NCBI GenBank assembly: GCA_017399945.1
Contig: JAFQAQ010000020.1
Span: forward strand, 1-64,000
Reading direction: 5' to 3'
DNA length: 64,000 nt
Origin: Clostridia bacterium
Lineage (GTDB): Bacteria; Bacillota; Clostridia; Christensenellales; Borkfalkiaceae
Shown here: one piece after another, positions 1 to 8,484 of the stretch
Layout: the number at the start of each line of letters is the position of its first letter
Position numbering within the stretch: position 1 is the first letter of the stretch
The notes under the pieces: generated by a model
What the model was told of the DNA's origin: nothing
Databases searched by the model: none
Seen by the model: the letters and a program-made list of their open reading frames with translations, nothing else
Program-made: the position numbers and the translations under genes

Positions 1-40
1 AAAATCAGTCCAAATCTTGCGAAATGGACTGATTTTTTGT
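1..40. terminator. Bidirectional hairpin terminator
   Basis: An 11-bp inverted repeat (AAAATCAGTCC at 1-11, complementary arm at about 26-36) encloses a 14-nt loop. It is followed by a T-run on the plus strand and ends in TTTT on the minus strand, so it could stop transcription from either side. It lies just downstream of the minus-strand tRNA-Pro gene. Confidence 0.7.
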
Positions 41-57
41 GCATATAGCACTAAAAA

Positions 58-134
58 TGGTCGGAGTGACAAGATTTGAACTTGCGACTTCTTGCTCCCG
101 AAGCAAGCGCTCTACCAAGCTGAGCCACACCCCG
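58..134 (-). tRNA. tRNA-Pro (anticodon CGG)
   Basis: Read on the minus strand this is a complete 77-nt cloverleaf. A 7-bp acceptor stem (CGGGGTG with CACTCCG, one G-U pair) frames a normal D-arm, an anticodon stem CTTGC/GCAAG around loop TTCGGGA (anticodon CGG), and a T-arm with TTCAAAT. The CCA end is encoded in the DNA. It decodes CCG proline codons. The terminator at 1-40 follows it, and a half-tRNA relic with the same anticodon loop lies upstream at 288-326. Confidence 0.93.
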
Positions 135-214
135 ATTGGTGCAAAACGGTATTTTTTTGTAAGTGGTCAAACATGTGGTCAGACCGAAGATTTGATGATT
201 TTTCGACATTCGGG

Positions 215-254
215 AGAGCCGAAAAAGTCAGTGTTTTCAAGGGGTTTCGGCTCT
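215..254. repeat. Inverted repeat between the two tRNA-Pro sequences
   Basis: Perfect 10-bp arms AGAGCCGAAA (215-224) and TTTCGGCTCT (245-254) flank a 20-nt loop. A second small inverted repeat (TTCTCG at 254-259, CGAGAA at 272-277) abuts it. The hairpins occupy the spacer between the tRNA-Pro gene and the half-tRNA. There is no U-tract, so this is not a clear terminator; it may be a relic of an attachment region. Confidence 0.5.
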
Positions 255-287
255 TCTCGAAAATTCTACGCCGAGAACGGTGATTGA

Positions 288-326
288 GTCCCGAACGTCG
301 CGCGCTACCAACTGCGCTACACCCCG
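288..326 (-). pseudogene. tRNA-Pro 5' half (truncated tRNA relic)
   Basis: On the minus strand this reads as a tRNA 5' half: acceptor strand CGGGGTG, TA, a D-arm GCGC...GCGC with AGTTGGTA in the loop, then anticodon-stem strand CGACG and loop TTCGGGA (CGG). After the anticodon loop the expected CGTCG strand, variable loop, T-arm and CCA are missing and unrelated sequence follows. The acceptor strand and anticodon loop match the intact tRNA-Pro at 58-134. It cannot fold as a tRNA, so it is called a relic. Confidence 0.75.
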
Positions 327-373
327 TCATAAAGTAGGAGTATTACCCCTACTCTATTTCTTTTTTGTTTCTT

Positions 374-403
374 CCGAAAAAATTTCTTCGACGATTTTTT
401 CGG
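374..403 (-). terminator. Weak hairpin after the malic enzyme gene
   Basis: Arms CCGAAAAAAT (374-383) and ATTTTTTCGG (394-403) form a 10-bp hairpin 14 nt after the malic enzyme stop codon. On the minus strand it is followed by an A-rich stretch and not by a U-run, so terminator function is uncertain. Confidence 0.35.
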
Positions 404-416
404 GGTTGTTGTTAAA

Positions 417-1598
417 TTAGATTCTGTTTACACCAGTTTTGATTGCTGCTTCTTTAACTGCTGCTGCAACGGCTGGTGCAACTCTTTCGTCAAATGGTGC
501 AGGAATTACGTAGTCTGGACGTAATTCTTCGTCGGAAACTAACGATGCGATTGCTTTTGCCGCAGCTATCTTCATTTCTTCGTTGATGTCGGTTGCTCTG
601 CAATCTAATGCGCCACGGAAAATTCCGGGGAATGCAAGAACGTTGTTGATTTGGTTGGGGAAGTCCGATCTACCAGTACCAACGACTGCTGCGCCCGCTT
701 CAAGAGCAAGGTCAGGCATAATTTCTGGAGTTGGGTTAGCCATAGGAAGAACGATTGCGTCCTTAGCCATAGTCTTAACCATTTCGGGAGTAACTGCACC
801 TGGGGAGCTTACGCCTACGAACAAGTCAGCGCCAACTAATGCCTCAGCCAAAGTACCCTTTCTGCCGAGTTTGTTGGTGATTTCAGCGATTTCTTCCTTA
901 GATGCGTTCATACCGGTAGGTCTACCCTTGTAAATGATACCCGTTCTGTCGCACATTACAACGTCTTTTGCGCCCATGCTCATCATAAGTTTTGCAATAG
1001 CAACGCCTGCTGCGCCTGCGCCGTTGAATACGATTCTTAAATCTTCCCATTTTTTGTTAACGATCTTTAACGCGTTGATAACTGCAGCAACTGAAACGAT
1101 TGCAGTACCGTGTTGGTCGTCGTGGAAAATCGGGATATCAACTTCGGGATCTTCTTTTAATCTCTTTTCGATTTCAAAACATCTAGGAGCAGAAATATCT
1201 TCTAGGTTAACACCACCGAAAGAACCTGCTAAAAGTTTAACGGTCTTAACGATTTCGTCTGGGTCCTTAGTTCTTACGCAAAGAGGAATTGCGTCTACGC
1301 CACCAAAGGTCTTAAATAATACGCACTTACCTTCCATAACGGGCATACCTGCTTCCGGTCCAATATCACCTAAACCTAAAACAGCAGTACCGTCGGTAAT
1401 AACGGCAACCAAATTGCTACGGCCAGTAAGTTCGAAAGACTTGTTATAATCCTTTTGAATTTCCAAACATGGTTGTGCTACACCGGGGGTGTAAGCAAGG
1501 GATAAATCTTCTTTGTTTCTTACCGGAACTTTAGCTACGGTTCCAATTTTGCCTTTCCATTCGCCGTGCAAACGTAAGGACTCTTTTGCATAATCCAT
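417..1598 (-). CDS. NAD(P)-dependent malic enzyme
   Basis: This 393-residue protein belongs to the short bacterial malic enzyme family, which oxidatively decarboxylates L-malate to pyruvate and CO2 with NAD(P)+ reduction in the cytosol. The malic N-domain includes the proposed catalytic Tyr36 in LAYTPGVA and Lys91 in MEGKCVLF. Metal-binding acidic residues are in NLEDISAP (133-134) and FHDDQHGTA (160-161). The NAD-binding domain begins at about 188 with GAGAAG (193-198). There is no phosphotransacetylase extension, which fits the approximately 390-residue class. A GGAGG ribosome-binding site precedes the ATG. It follows aspartokinase by 66 nt on the same strand. Cofactor preference cannot be read from sequence alone. 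Confidence 0.93.
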   Translation of the reverse strand: MDYAKESLRLHGEWKGKIGTVAKVPVRNKEDLSLAYTPGVAQPCLEIQKDYNKSFELTGRSNLVAVITDGTAVLGLGDIGPEAGMPVMEGKCVLFKTFGGVDAIPLCVRTKDPDEIVKTVKLLAGSFGGVNLEDISAPRCFEIEKRLKEDPEVDIPIFHDDQHGTAIVSVAAVINALKIVNKKWEDLRIVFNGAGAAGVAIAKLMMSMGAKDVVMCDRTGIIYKGRPTGMNASKEEIAEITNKLGRKGTLAEALVGADLFVGVSSPGAVTPEMVKTMAKDAIVLPMANPTPEIMPDLALEAGAAVVGTGRSDFPNQINNVLAFPGIFRGALDCRATDINEEMKIAAAKAIASLVSDEELRPDYVIPAPFDERVAPAVAAAVKEAAIKTGVNRI

Positions 1599-1664
1599 AA
1601 TAATGCCTCCTAAATATTATATACTTTTTTATTTTTATTTTTATCTTAAACAACCGTCTGGTTA

Positions 1665-2984
1665 TTAAAAGAACGCCTTGTAAATAGTGCTTATGCACTT
1701 TTGATAATCGGAGTTTGCCACGCCGATTATAATGTTGAGTTCGCTTGATCCTTGGTCTATCATACGGATATTTACGCCTGCTTCTGCCAAAGCGTTAAAC
1801 AATTTTGCAGAAGTACCAACGCGCCTACTCATACCGTGACCAACGGTTGCGATAAGCGAGATATTTTCTATCACGTGAACGTAATCGGGGGAAACGTTTT
1901 CCCTAATTTCGTTCACCACGTCGTCTAAAACACCGTCCTTTAACTGCTCGGATGCAATTACTACCGAAAGGGTGTCTATACCCGAAGGTAAGTGTTCTAC
2001 GCATAGGTTAAAATGCTCTAATACAGAAAGTACGCGACGAATAAAGCCTACTTCTGCGTTCATCATCGATTTTTCGATAGAGATAACGGTAAAGTCTTTT
2101 TTGCCGGCAATACCGGTGATAATACTTTCGTTTCCAACTAGTTCGTATTTATCGTTGGGGACTATCATCGTGCCTGGATCTTCGGGTTTAAAAGTGTTTT
2201 TGATGTTAATCAAAATCTTGCCTTTCATAACGGGGAAGATTGCTTCTGGGTGTAATACGGATGCGCCCATATAAGAAAGTTCTCTAAGTTCTTTATAGGT
2301 AATTTGTTTGATAGGTTTTGCTTCGGGAACGATTCTTGGATCGCAAATTAAAAATCCACTAACGTCCGTCCAGTTCTCGTAAAGATCAGCCTTAACTCCT
2401 CTTGCAATAATAGAACCGGTGATATCGCTACCACCACGGCTAAACGTTCTTACCTTTCCTTCGTAATCTCTGCCGTAAAAACCAGGGATTACTGCGTGTT
2501 TAACGTCTTTTAAACGAGTTTTTACCTTGTCGTCGGTATATTCAGCGTTAAGTCTTCCGTGAGAATCAAAACGTATCATTTCGGCTGCGTCCACAAACTC
2601 AAACCCTAAGTATGCAGCCATAACGATTGCACTTAAATATTCCCCACGAGAAGCCGTGAATTCTGCTGATTTTTGCGCGATAATTTCGCTTTCCGTGCGG
2701 TCTAAAATAGGTTCTATATCAATATCTATTTTAAGTTGAGTAACTATTTCGTGGAATCTATCTCTTATAAATTGGAAGTTTTCCTTAATAGCGCCCGTTG
2801 CAACTAACTCGTCGTAACAAGCGTATAGAGTATCGGTAATCTTTCGGTCGTTTTTATCTCTCTTTCCAGGAGCTGAAACGATAATAAAACGTCTGTTTTC
2901 GTCCGATAAAATGATATCTTTTACTTGCTCGAACGCCTTGGAATTAGCCATTGACGTTCCACCAAATTTACATACTTTAATCAT
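1665..2984 (-). CDS. lysC: Aspartate kinase
   Basis: Aspartokinase phosphorylates L-aspartate, the first step toward lysine, threonine, methionine and diaminopimelate. The 439-residue product begins with the kinase signature KFGGTS (6-11), has the substrate/nucleotide motif SRGGSDITG near 183-191, and ends in two ACT domains (about 300-439) expected to bind an amino-acid feedback inhibitor. It is monofunctional, with no homoserine dehydrogenase fused. The start lies 2 nt after the stop of the upstream DUF1015 gene, so translational coupling is likely. The paralogue type (lysine- or threonine-sensitive) cannot be decided here; the symbol is the generic one. Confidence 0.93.
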   Translation of the reverse strand: MIKVCKFGGTSMANSKAFEQVKDIILSDENRRFIIVSAPGKRDKNDRKITDTLYACYDELVATGAIKENFQFIRDRFHEIVTQLKIDIDIEPILDRTESEIIAQKSAEFTASRGEYLSAIVMAAYLGFEFVDAAEMIRFDSHGRLNAEYTDDKVKTRLKDVKHAVIPGFYGRDYEGKVRTFSRGGSDITGSIIARGVKADLYENWTDVSGFLICDPRIVPEAKPIKQITYKELRELSYMGASVLHPEAIFPVMKGKILINIKNTFKPEDPGTMIVPNDKYELVGNESIITGIAGKKDFTVISIEKSMMNAEVGFIRRVLSVLEHFNLCVEHLPSGIDTLSVVIASEQLKDGVLDDVVNEIRENVSPDYVHVIENISLIATVGHGMSRRVGTSAKLFNALAEAGVNIRMIDQGSSELNIIIGVANSDYQKCISTIYKAFF

Positions 2985-2986
2985 AA

Positions 2987-4216
2987 TTAAGCCTTTATCC
3001 TTCTGCCTTCTAAGTAATATCTCTTTTCCACGCCCTCGCCCATAGAGAAGGTCTTTCTAGGGAGCGCGCCTTTTTCCGAAACGTATTTAAACAAATCGGA
3101 TTTGTTCATTTTTTCAAATAGAATACCAACTGCGTCGTCGGTAGATTTTACTAGTTTTTCTAGGTTTGATACTCCGTGAATATAGTCCACTTCGCCACCG
3201 TTTGCTAAAAGGTATTCTTTTATATAACCGTCGACTGCGCGTATGCCGTCTGGCAAACTGCTTTCGCCCTTTTTATCAGTGTAGCCTTTTAAGTCGAAGG
3301 TGCGAATATTACCGCAATCGAGTTTATATAACCCGTCCAAAAACTTTTGTTTATCAACACCTTTTACGTAACGATAAATAGGCTCGAAATAAATACCTTC
3401 GTCGTAAATGTTAACGAGTTCCACTAACGCGTATCTTGCGGGGTGGTTTTGTTTTTGGTCTTCGGTTAAGTTTTGTTTTAATATATTCCAATGGGTTTTT
3501 GCCGTTGCTAGCGAGTGGTTTCCGTCGCCTACTGCAAAAGCAAACTCATCGTTTTTGCCGTATTTTTTGGTTAATCTATCGCTAGATAACAAACTAGAAA
3601 ACTTTTCTAGTATAGGTTGAACGTCGGTTACTAGATAACCTTCTATCTTTCCACCGTTCATATTAAGAGTGAAATCGTAAAGTTTTTGTAAACTTTGTCT
3701 GTTTTCATAAAGCTTTTCGGTAATTTCGCGATTTTCGTCGTCAAAAAGCATCATGACGTGTGGAAATTCAAGTTCGGCATCCTTTCTTATTTTAAGTCTT
3801 GGGGGAATACGTTCTTCTACCGTACCTTCGGTCGAACGAATAAGTGCGTTGCTTTTTTGGGAATATTCGTATTCTTCCAAATCGATTTTGCCAATAAGCC
3901 CTATTCTTCTATCAACGTACGGGGTGCTTCTTACGGTTAGAACAAAACCTTCTTCAAGCGTATTGAAAACACCCTTTTCTATGTAATCTTTTATGTTTTG
4001 GTTTATAATTTCAATTCTTTTTTGTGCGTCGTCGTTTAGATAAACTTCGGGCAAAACTAAATCTAGAGTAGTAAGGCTTCCCTGCGTTTGTTTTTTAACT
4101 TCTTCCCAATACTCAGGCTCGCCGGTAAATTGGTCGCACGCAATAACTGCCCATTTGGTCATATCGGCAGTTTTTGGCAACATTATTTTGGCTGGATAAA
4201 GTCCGGTCTTTTTCAT
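2987..4216 (-). CDS. DUF1015 family protein
   Basis: A 409-residue soluble protein with the full-length DUF1015 architecture. Hallmarks are the N-terminal stretch KWAVIACDQFTGEPEYW and the GDGNHSLATAK motif (about 230-240). The family is widespread in Clostridia and has no assigned biochemical function known to me. I chose the ATG at 4216 over the TTG two codons upstream because AAGGAA lies 9 nt before it. It is followed almost immediately by aspartokinase and preceded by a micropeptide gene and cdaA, so it is probably part of a comEC-to-aspartokinase transcription unit. Confidence 0.85.
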   Translation of the reverse strand: MKKTGLYPAKIMLPKTADMTKWAVIACDQFTGEPEYWEEVKKQTQGSLTTLDLVLPEVYLNDDAQKRIEIINQNIKDYIEKGVFNTLEEGFVLTVRSTPYVDRRIGLIGKIDLEEYEYSQKSNALIRSTEGTVEERIPPRLKIRKDAELEFPHVMMLFDDENREITEKLYENRQSLQKLYDFTLNMNGGKIEGYLVTDVQPILEKFSSLLSSDRLTKKYGKNDEFAFAVGDGNHSLATAKTHWNILKQNLTEDQKQNHPARYALVELVNIYDEGIYFEPIYRYVKGVDKQKFLDGLYKLDCGNIRTFDLKGYTDKKGESSLPDGIRAVDGYIKEYLLANGGEVDYIHGVSNLEKLVKSTDDAVGILFEKMNKSDLFKYVSEKGALPRKTFSMGEGVEKRYYLEGRRIKA

Positions 4217-4232
4217 TTGCAAGCGTTCCTTA

Positions 4233-4361
4233 TTAAATATTAATTACTAGTACGGTTAAAAAAGCAAGTACTAACGACAAAAAGAGCAAACCAATGGTTT
4301 TTAAGGCAGATTTTTTTTCTTTTGTACCGTCTGGACGGTTGTTAAAATCACGATTATCCAT
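4233..4361 (-). CDS. Small single-pass membrane protein (42 aa), CdaA-linked
   Basis: This short frame lies between cdaA and the DUF1015 gene. It encodes 42 residues: a polar, basic N-terminus (about 1-20, starting MDNRDFNNRP) followed by one hydrophobic segment (about 22-42, rich in L, V, I and F) that reaches the C-terminus. A strong AAGGAG sits 7 nt before the ATG and overlaps the last codons of cdaA, whose stop ends 2 nt before this start. That spacing indicates coupling to cdaA. It has no family I recognise. In many Bacillota cdaA is followed by cdaR (YbbR domains); no cdaR is present here. A role as a CdaA partner is inference only. Confidence 0.72.
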   Translation of the reverse strand: MDNRDFNNRPDGTKEKKSALKTIGLLFLSLVLAFLTVLVINI

Positions 4362-4363
4362 AT

Positions 4364-5197
4364 TTATCTCCTTGCGCTTTCTAGTTCTTGCCAATAGTAT
4401 TTGCCAAGAATGTTTTTAAGACTTTCGGTATCGGCGTATCTGGTTATCTTTCCACCTCTTGCGATTGAAATAATACCCGTTTCTTCGGATACGATAATAC
4501 TTATAACGTCTATGGTTTCGGTAACGCCTATACCCGCACGGTGACGAGTTCCTAAATCTTTTGGAATATTATCAAGGTTTTGCGATAAGGGTAAAAAACA
4601 ACCTGCGGCAACTATTTTTGCGCCGTTTATAATCATCGCCCCGTCGTGAAGGGGGGTTTTGGGGAAGAAAACGCTTTCAATAAGTTCGCTACTGATATCG
4701 CTTTCTAGTTTAACGCCACTATCGATTATTTGAGAAGGTATGTTTCCGGTAGATAAAACCAAAATTGCGCCCACGTCGTTTTTAGACATGTTTTGAAGGG
4801 CTTTTATAATTTCGCTTATACAGTGTTGAATTTTTTCTTCGTCGTACTTAACGCCTTCACTCTTTTTAATATCAAAAAGCTTTACGTTATGCTTTGCCCA
4901 AATAATACGTTTTAGTTCTACTGCGTATACGTTTAAGCCTACCATTATACAAATTGCGGGAACTACCAAGAAAATTTCGTTATCAATGGCGTCCACCATA
5001 GAAACTACCGCCGCCGAAATAAACATTACGAAGGCAAATATAGTAACCACGTCTTCGGCGTCGTTGTTAACTAAAAATTTTATAAAGAAAAAATACAACA
5101 CGGTAAAAGCAAGCACTGCGACTAACGTTGCAACCAACAAGTCGGTAGAGCCGTTTAACCTTTGAAAAAAAGCCGAAACTCTTTCAATCAAATTCAT
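4364..5197 (-). CDS. cdaA: Diadenylate cyclase (CdaA type)
   Basis: Membrane-bound enzyme that condenses two ATP to cyclic di-AMP, a second messenger controlling potassium and osmolyte transport and cell-wall homeostasis. The 277-residue product has about three N-terminal membrane segments (roughly 20-42, 50-68, 74-92) and a DAC domain (about 107-235) with the catalytic DGA (185-187) and RHR (218-220) motifs. The start at 5197 is preferred because AGGAGG lies just upstream; a longer frame would overlap holA. It begins 8 nt after the holA stop. The usual downstream cdaR and glmM partners are missing; a 42-residue membrane peptide gene follows instead. Confidence 0.94.
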   Translation of the reverse strand: MNLIERVSAFFQRLNGSTDLLVATLVAVLAFTVLYFFFIKFLVNNDAEDVVTIFAFVMFISAAVVSMVDAIDNEIFLVVPAICIMVGLNVYAVELKRIIWAKHNVKLFDIKKSEGVKYDEEKIQHCISEIIKALQNMSKNDVGAILVLSTGNIPSQIIDSGVKLESDISSELIESVFFPKTPLHDGAMIINGAKIVAAGCFLPLSQNLDNIPKDLGTRHRAGIGVTETIDVISIIVSEETGIISIARGGKITRYADTESLKNILGKYYWQELESARR

Positions 5198-5205
5198 ATT
5201 TCCTC

Positions 5206-6162
5206 CTAAGCGGTTATCACTGCAAAAAGATCGTACCAAATACGGTCTTCGGCATCGTACACGCCACTTTTTACTAAATAGTCGGTTTCCACCATTAAAT
5301 CGACCACCCTTTTAAGCGATTTTTTCTTGAACGCTTTGGCTTGGGTTTTTGCCTTTTTTATTACGAAAGACGGAACTGATAGCATGGCGGCTAGCTTATC
5401 GTCTGACAATTCACTTAAAGATACGTGTAAAAGAGTTCTAAAATAATTGTATACAGAAACGAAAAGTTTTTGCAACGGTTCGCCTTTATTTAGAAGTTCT
5501 TTCACCACCGTAAACGCTTTGTCGAATTTCTTTTGCCCGATATAATCGGTCATTTCGTATATCTTATATTCGCTATCACGGTTAACCAAAAGGTCCACGT
5601 CTTCTTGGGTAATTTGACCTTTAAATAGCGCGTAACTTATAAGCTTTTGCGTTTCGTTATCCACCCTTACCATGTCCGACAAACAATACTCGGCAACCGT
5701 CCTTGCCGTTTGAAGGTCGATATCAACGTTGGCTTTTGCGCAAGTGCCCTTTACCCAACGGGCTATTATGGAATTATCCGCCCTACCGCATTCCACCACT
5801 TGTACGTTAGGCATCTTTTTTATAAGGTCGCAAGGTTTTTCGTTTACTATCACCAAAAGGCTTTCTTTAACGGGATTGGAAAAATATTCTTTCATCCACC
5901 CTTCCTTTTTAGGATAGTATTCTCTAACGACGGTTAATCTTCTCGGGCTCATAAAAGGATACGCCGTTAACGAAGATATTATTTCTTGGTCGGTAACCTT
6001 TTCGCCAAACAACACGTTATAGTTTAGTTCGGGCTGTTCAATCGCATGGTTTTTAAGCAATGCAAGTCCACGCTCACGAAAGTAAGCGTCTTCGCCTTCC
6101 AAAAGGTATATACAAGAAAACTCCCCGTTTTCCACCTTGTTTTTGAATTCCGAATAAGTCAC
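5206..6162 (-). CDS. holA: DNA polymerase III subunit delta
   Basis: The delta subunit of the clamp loader opens the beta clamp during loading on DNA. The 318-residue product has the HolA N-terminal pattern IYLLEGEDAYFRERGLALL (about 18-37), a central YPFMSPRRLTVVREYY segment typical of the AAA+-like first domain, and a C-terminal helical collar domain. It lacks a Walker A motif, as expected for delta. The start codon is GTG, preceded by GAGGTAG. It follows comEC by about 86 nt on the same strand, the common comEC-holA order in Gram-positive bacteria. Confidence 0.9.
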   Translation of the reverse strand: MTYSEFKNKVENGEFSCIYLLEGEDAYFRERGLALLKNHAIEQPELNYNVLFGEKVTDQEIISSLTAYPFMSPRRLTVVREYYPKKEGWMKEYFSNPVKESLLVIVNEKPCDLIKKMPNVQVVECGRADNSIIARWVKGTCAKANVDIDLQTARTVAEYCLSDMVRVDNETQKLISYALFKGQITQEDVDLLVNRDSEYKIYEMTDYIGQKKFDKAFTVVKELLNKGEPLQKLFVSVYNYFRTLLHVSLSELSDDKLAAMLSVPSFVIKKAKTQAKAFKKKSLKRVVDLMVETDYLVKSGVYDAEDRIWYDLFAVITA

Positions 6163-6248
6163 GCCTACTACCTCACAATTATTTTAACACCTTTTTTTAT
6201 TTTTGGCAACGATAAACATATGCCTTTTTTATCTTTTTAGTTTAAAAA

Positions 6249-8396
6249 CTAAAAGGGATTTTTAAGATTTCCGTTGTTTTGGGCGTTTAGGTATCTATAT
6301 GAAGTTAAAAAACTAACGCACTTTTTAGGCGAATACTCGGCGAAAATTTGTTCCGCGTAATCGTAAGCTATCACGCAATCAAACTTTTGGTTAAGTCCCC
6401 TATAATTAGGTTTATCACCAAACTTTGAAAAAATCGCAGTAGTTTTGCCTTTTATATTCAAAGTCAAACAATACCCGTCGTTTAGGAAAGTTGCCACAAC
6501 CCCTTGCATTGATATTTGTTGTCCGTCGGGTAAATTTTTAGTTTCAATACCCTTAAAAGTTAGCCTTAAAGCGTTTTCTTCTTGCAGGCGAATATCTCCG
6601 TGATAAACAACCTTTTTTATTGGCATTACCTTATAGATTGCCGACACCACGTTTTGTATATCCGTATTGCCGTCGTAATTGGTTACTATAAGCGCGTCTA
6701 TACTATCTATATTGCTAGAAACCTTTATACGGTTTAGCCTACTTTGTGGGCAGTAGTCGTCGTACACGCTTACCACCATTGCAGAATAATCCTTTTGGGT
6801 AATTACCGCACAACAAAAGGAGTTAGTTCCTAAAAGATAGGTTTGCTTTCTGTTATAGTCTACCACGCCACTTATAGTAGTCCCTAAAATAGAAAGTAAT
6901 ATTAGACTTAAACAAGCAATCGTTCTAACCGTTTTTGGAAAGTTAAAAAAGCAACAGCCGACGAGTATTCCCGCGTATAAAAATATTGAAAACAGTCCAA
7001 AGGAAAACCCACCCACTATAAACGGGCCGTAATCGAAAAAGGTGATTACCTTAATTAAGATTTTTATTAGAATATTGCTTATAAATAACGCTACCGTCGG
7101 AATGGAGAAAACGCTTGCTATAATCACCGCTATTAAAGTGGTTACGTAAACTATTCCAACGATTGGTATAAACAACAAGTTGAGCAACACCGAAACGAGT
7201 GAAAACTCGCCAAAACACCACAAACTTACCGGTATTGAAAACACTTGCGCCGATATAACTGCGCTTAATGAACTTGCTAATTTCTTTGGCATAAACTTAA
7301 ACGCCTTTTTTAGGTAGGGAGATAAAACCAATATACCCAAAACCACTATAAACGATAGTTGAAACCCTGCGCAAAAGGCTTCTGCGGGACATATCAAAAG
7401 CACCAAAACGGCGGATATTCCTAATGCTGAAAGCCCGTCGTATCTAAGCCCGAGTTTAGTTATTACTAGCATAGTCGTACACATCACTAACGCCCGTATT
7501 GACGATGAGGAAAAACCACACGCACCCGAGTAAAATAACAGTATAATAAAGGTTAAAATAACGGCTATCCAAGATTTTAGTTTTAGTTTTCTAAACACGA
7601 AATTAAGCACTGTGGCTAAAAAGCCGATATGAAGTCCCGACACTGCGAATATATGCGCGACGCCTGCTTGACGAAACCCTAATATAACTTGGTCGTCAAC
7701 GTAATCGTCGTTACCCATAAGTAAAGCGTAGGCAACGGCAAACTCACTCTCTCCCATACCACTTTTCAAAGTATCCCTTACGAAGATATTTATACTTTCA
7801 AAAATAGTTGGGGAACTATCCGTAACTTTTATTTCCGAAAGGTTAATATTCGCTCTATATTTTATCGAACGGCGAAGATTATCGCTTGCTAGACGGTTTT
7901 CGTAAATATATCCGTTATCGTGCAATGAACAACTAAACTCCACCAAGTCGCCTACTTCGGGCGCGTTATCAAAACTGCCCGTTGCGTATACGGCTATTTT
8001 ATACGAAGTGCTTTTGTTTACCTTGCCAGATAGCCTTACGTTACCCACCGTTATACGCACGCCCGAATTGGTTTTCGCAAGGTTTTCCACCCTTCCCGTA
8101 ACCATATAAGTTCCACCGCCAAGGTCGGCTTTTTTAAAAGAATTTAACTGTAAACAAAAACCACCTATCCCAAGCAATAACGCAAGTAAAAAACATGCGA
8201 TTGGGATAAGTGATTTGGTTAGATTTTGCCCTTTTACGCTATAAATTATATAGGTCGTTAATAACCCCACGAACAACAATATAAACGTTATCGCCAAAAG
8301 ATATTTATCGGTGGCGAAAAAGCCTGCGATACATATTCCGCCGACCATACTTAAACCTATATAAAATGGAAGTCTAAGGTTTGCTAGTTTTTTCAT
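6249..8396 (-). CDS. comEC: ComEC/Rec2 DNA-uptake channel protein, degenerate C-terminal domain
   Basis: A 715-residue polytopic membrane protein. The N-terminus has hydrophobic segments and a DUF4131-like extracellular domain (about 1-190). A competence (ComEC) core spans about 215-500, with the signature VAHIFAVSGLHIGFL near 245-260. The C-terminal third sits where the metallo-beta-lactamase-like domain is found, but the usual HxHxDH metal site is not present; the equivalent position reads ALIVTNYDGNTD. The protein could still form the single-stranded DNA channel while lacking the nuclease activity proposed for this domain in other ComECs. Sporulating anaerobes often keep comEC without proven competence. 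holA follows downstream. Confidence 0.87.
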   Translation of the reverse strand: MKKLANLRLPFYIGLSMVGGICIAGFFATDKYLLAITFILLFVGLLTTYIIYSVKGQNLTKSLIPIACFLLALLLGIGGFCLQLNSFKKADLGGGTYMVTGRVENLAKTNSGVRITVGNVRLSGKVNKSTSYKIAVYATGSFDNAPEVGDLVEFSCSLHDNGYIYENRLASDNLRRSIKYRANINLSEIKVTDSSPTIFESINIFVRDTLKSGMGESEFAVAYALLMGNDDYVDDQVILGFRQAGVAHIFAVSGLHIGFLATVLNFVFRKLKLKSWIAVILTFIILLFYSGACGFSSSSIRALVMCTTMLVITKLGLRYDGLSALGISAVLVLLICPAEAFCAGFQLSFIVVLGILVLSPYLKKAFKFMPKKLASSLSAVISAQVFSIPVSLWCFGEFSLVSVLLNLLFIPIVGIVYVTTLIAVIIASVFSIPTVALFISNILIKILIKVITFFDYGPFIVGGFSFGLFSIFLYAGILVGCCFFNFPKTVRTIACLSLILLSILGTTISGVVDYNRKQTYLLGTNSFCCAVITQKDYSAMVVSVYDDYCPQSRLNRIKVSSNIDSIDALIVTNYDGNTDIQNVVSAIYKVMPIKKVVYHGDIRLQEENALRLTFKGIETKNLPDGQQISMQGVVATFLNDGYCLTLNIKGKTTAIFSKFGDKPNYRGLNQKFDCVIAYDYAEQIFAEYSPKKCVSFLTSYRYLNAQNNGNLKNPF

Positions 8397-8449
8397 TTTT
8401 TATCTTTGGTATCGTTTTTTGTCGTTTTGTAATTTTTGCGTAAAATCAA

Positions 8450-8478
8450 TTGATTTTTAATAGAGAGAGTGGTATTAT
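8450..8478 (+). promoter_or_regulatory. Sigma-A-type promoter for the 8.5 kb RNA
   Basis: TTGATT (8450-8455), a 17-bp spacer and TATTAT (8473-8478) predict a start near 8485. It diverges from comEC and has no plausible downstream coding start of its own, so it probably drives the structured RNA at 8485-8690. The same TTGATT-N17-TATTAT pattern occurs upstream of the aspartyl-tRNA synthetase gene. Confidence 0.65.
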
Positions 8479-8484
8479 GATTTT

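Noticed and set aside
39-330. Open frames over the tRNA-Pro region, on both strands
   Set aside because: They run through a tRNA gene and a half-tRNA; the apparent protein is the translated tRNA sequence.
1599-1664. A lysine riboswitch near aspartokinase
   Set aside because: The leader of aspartokinase is only 2 nt, within an operon, and the gap after the gene is too short and lacks the motif.
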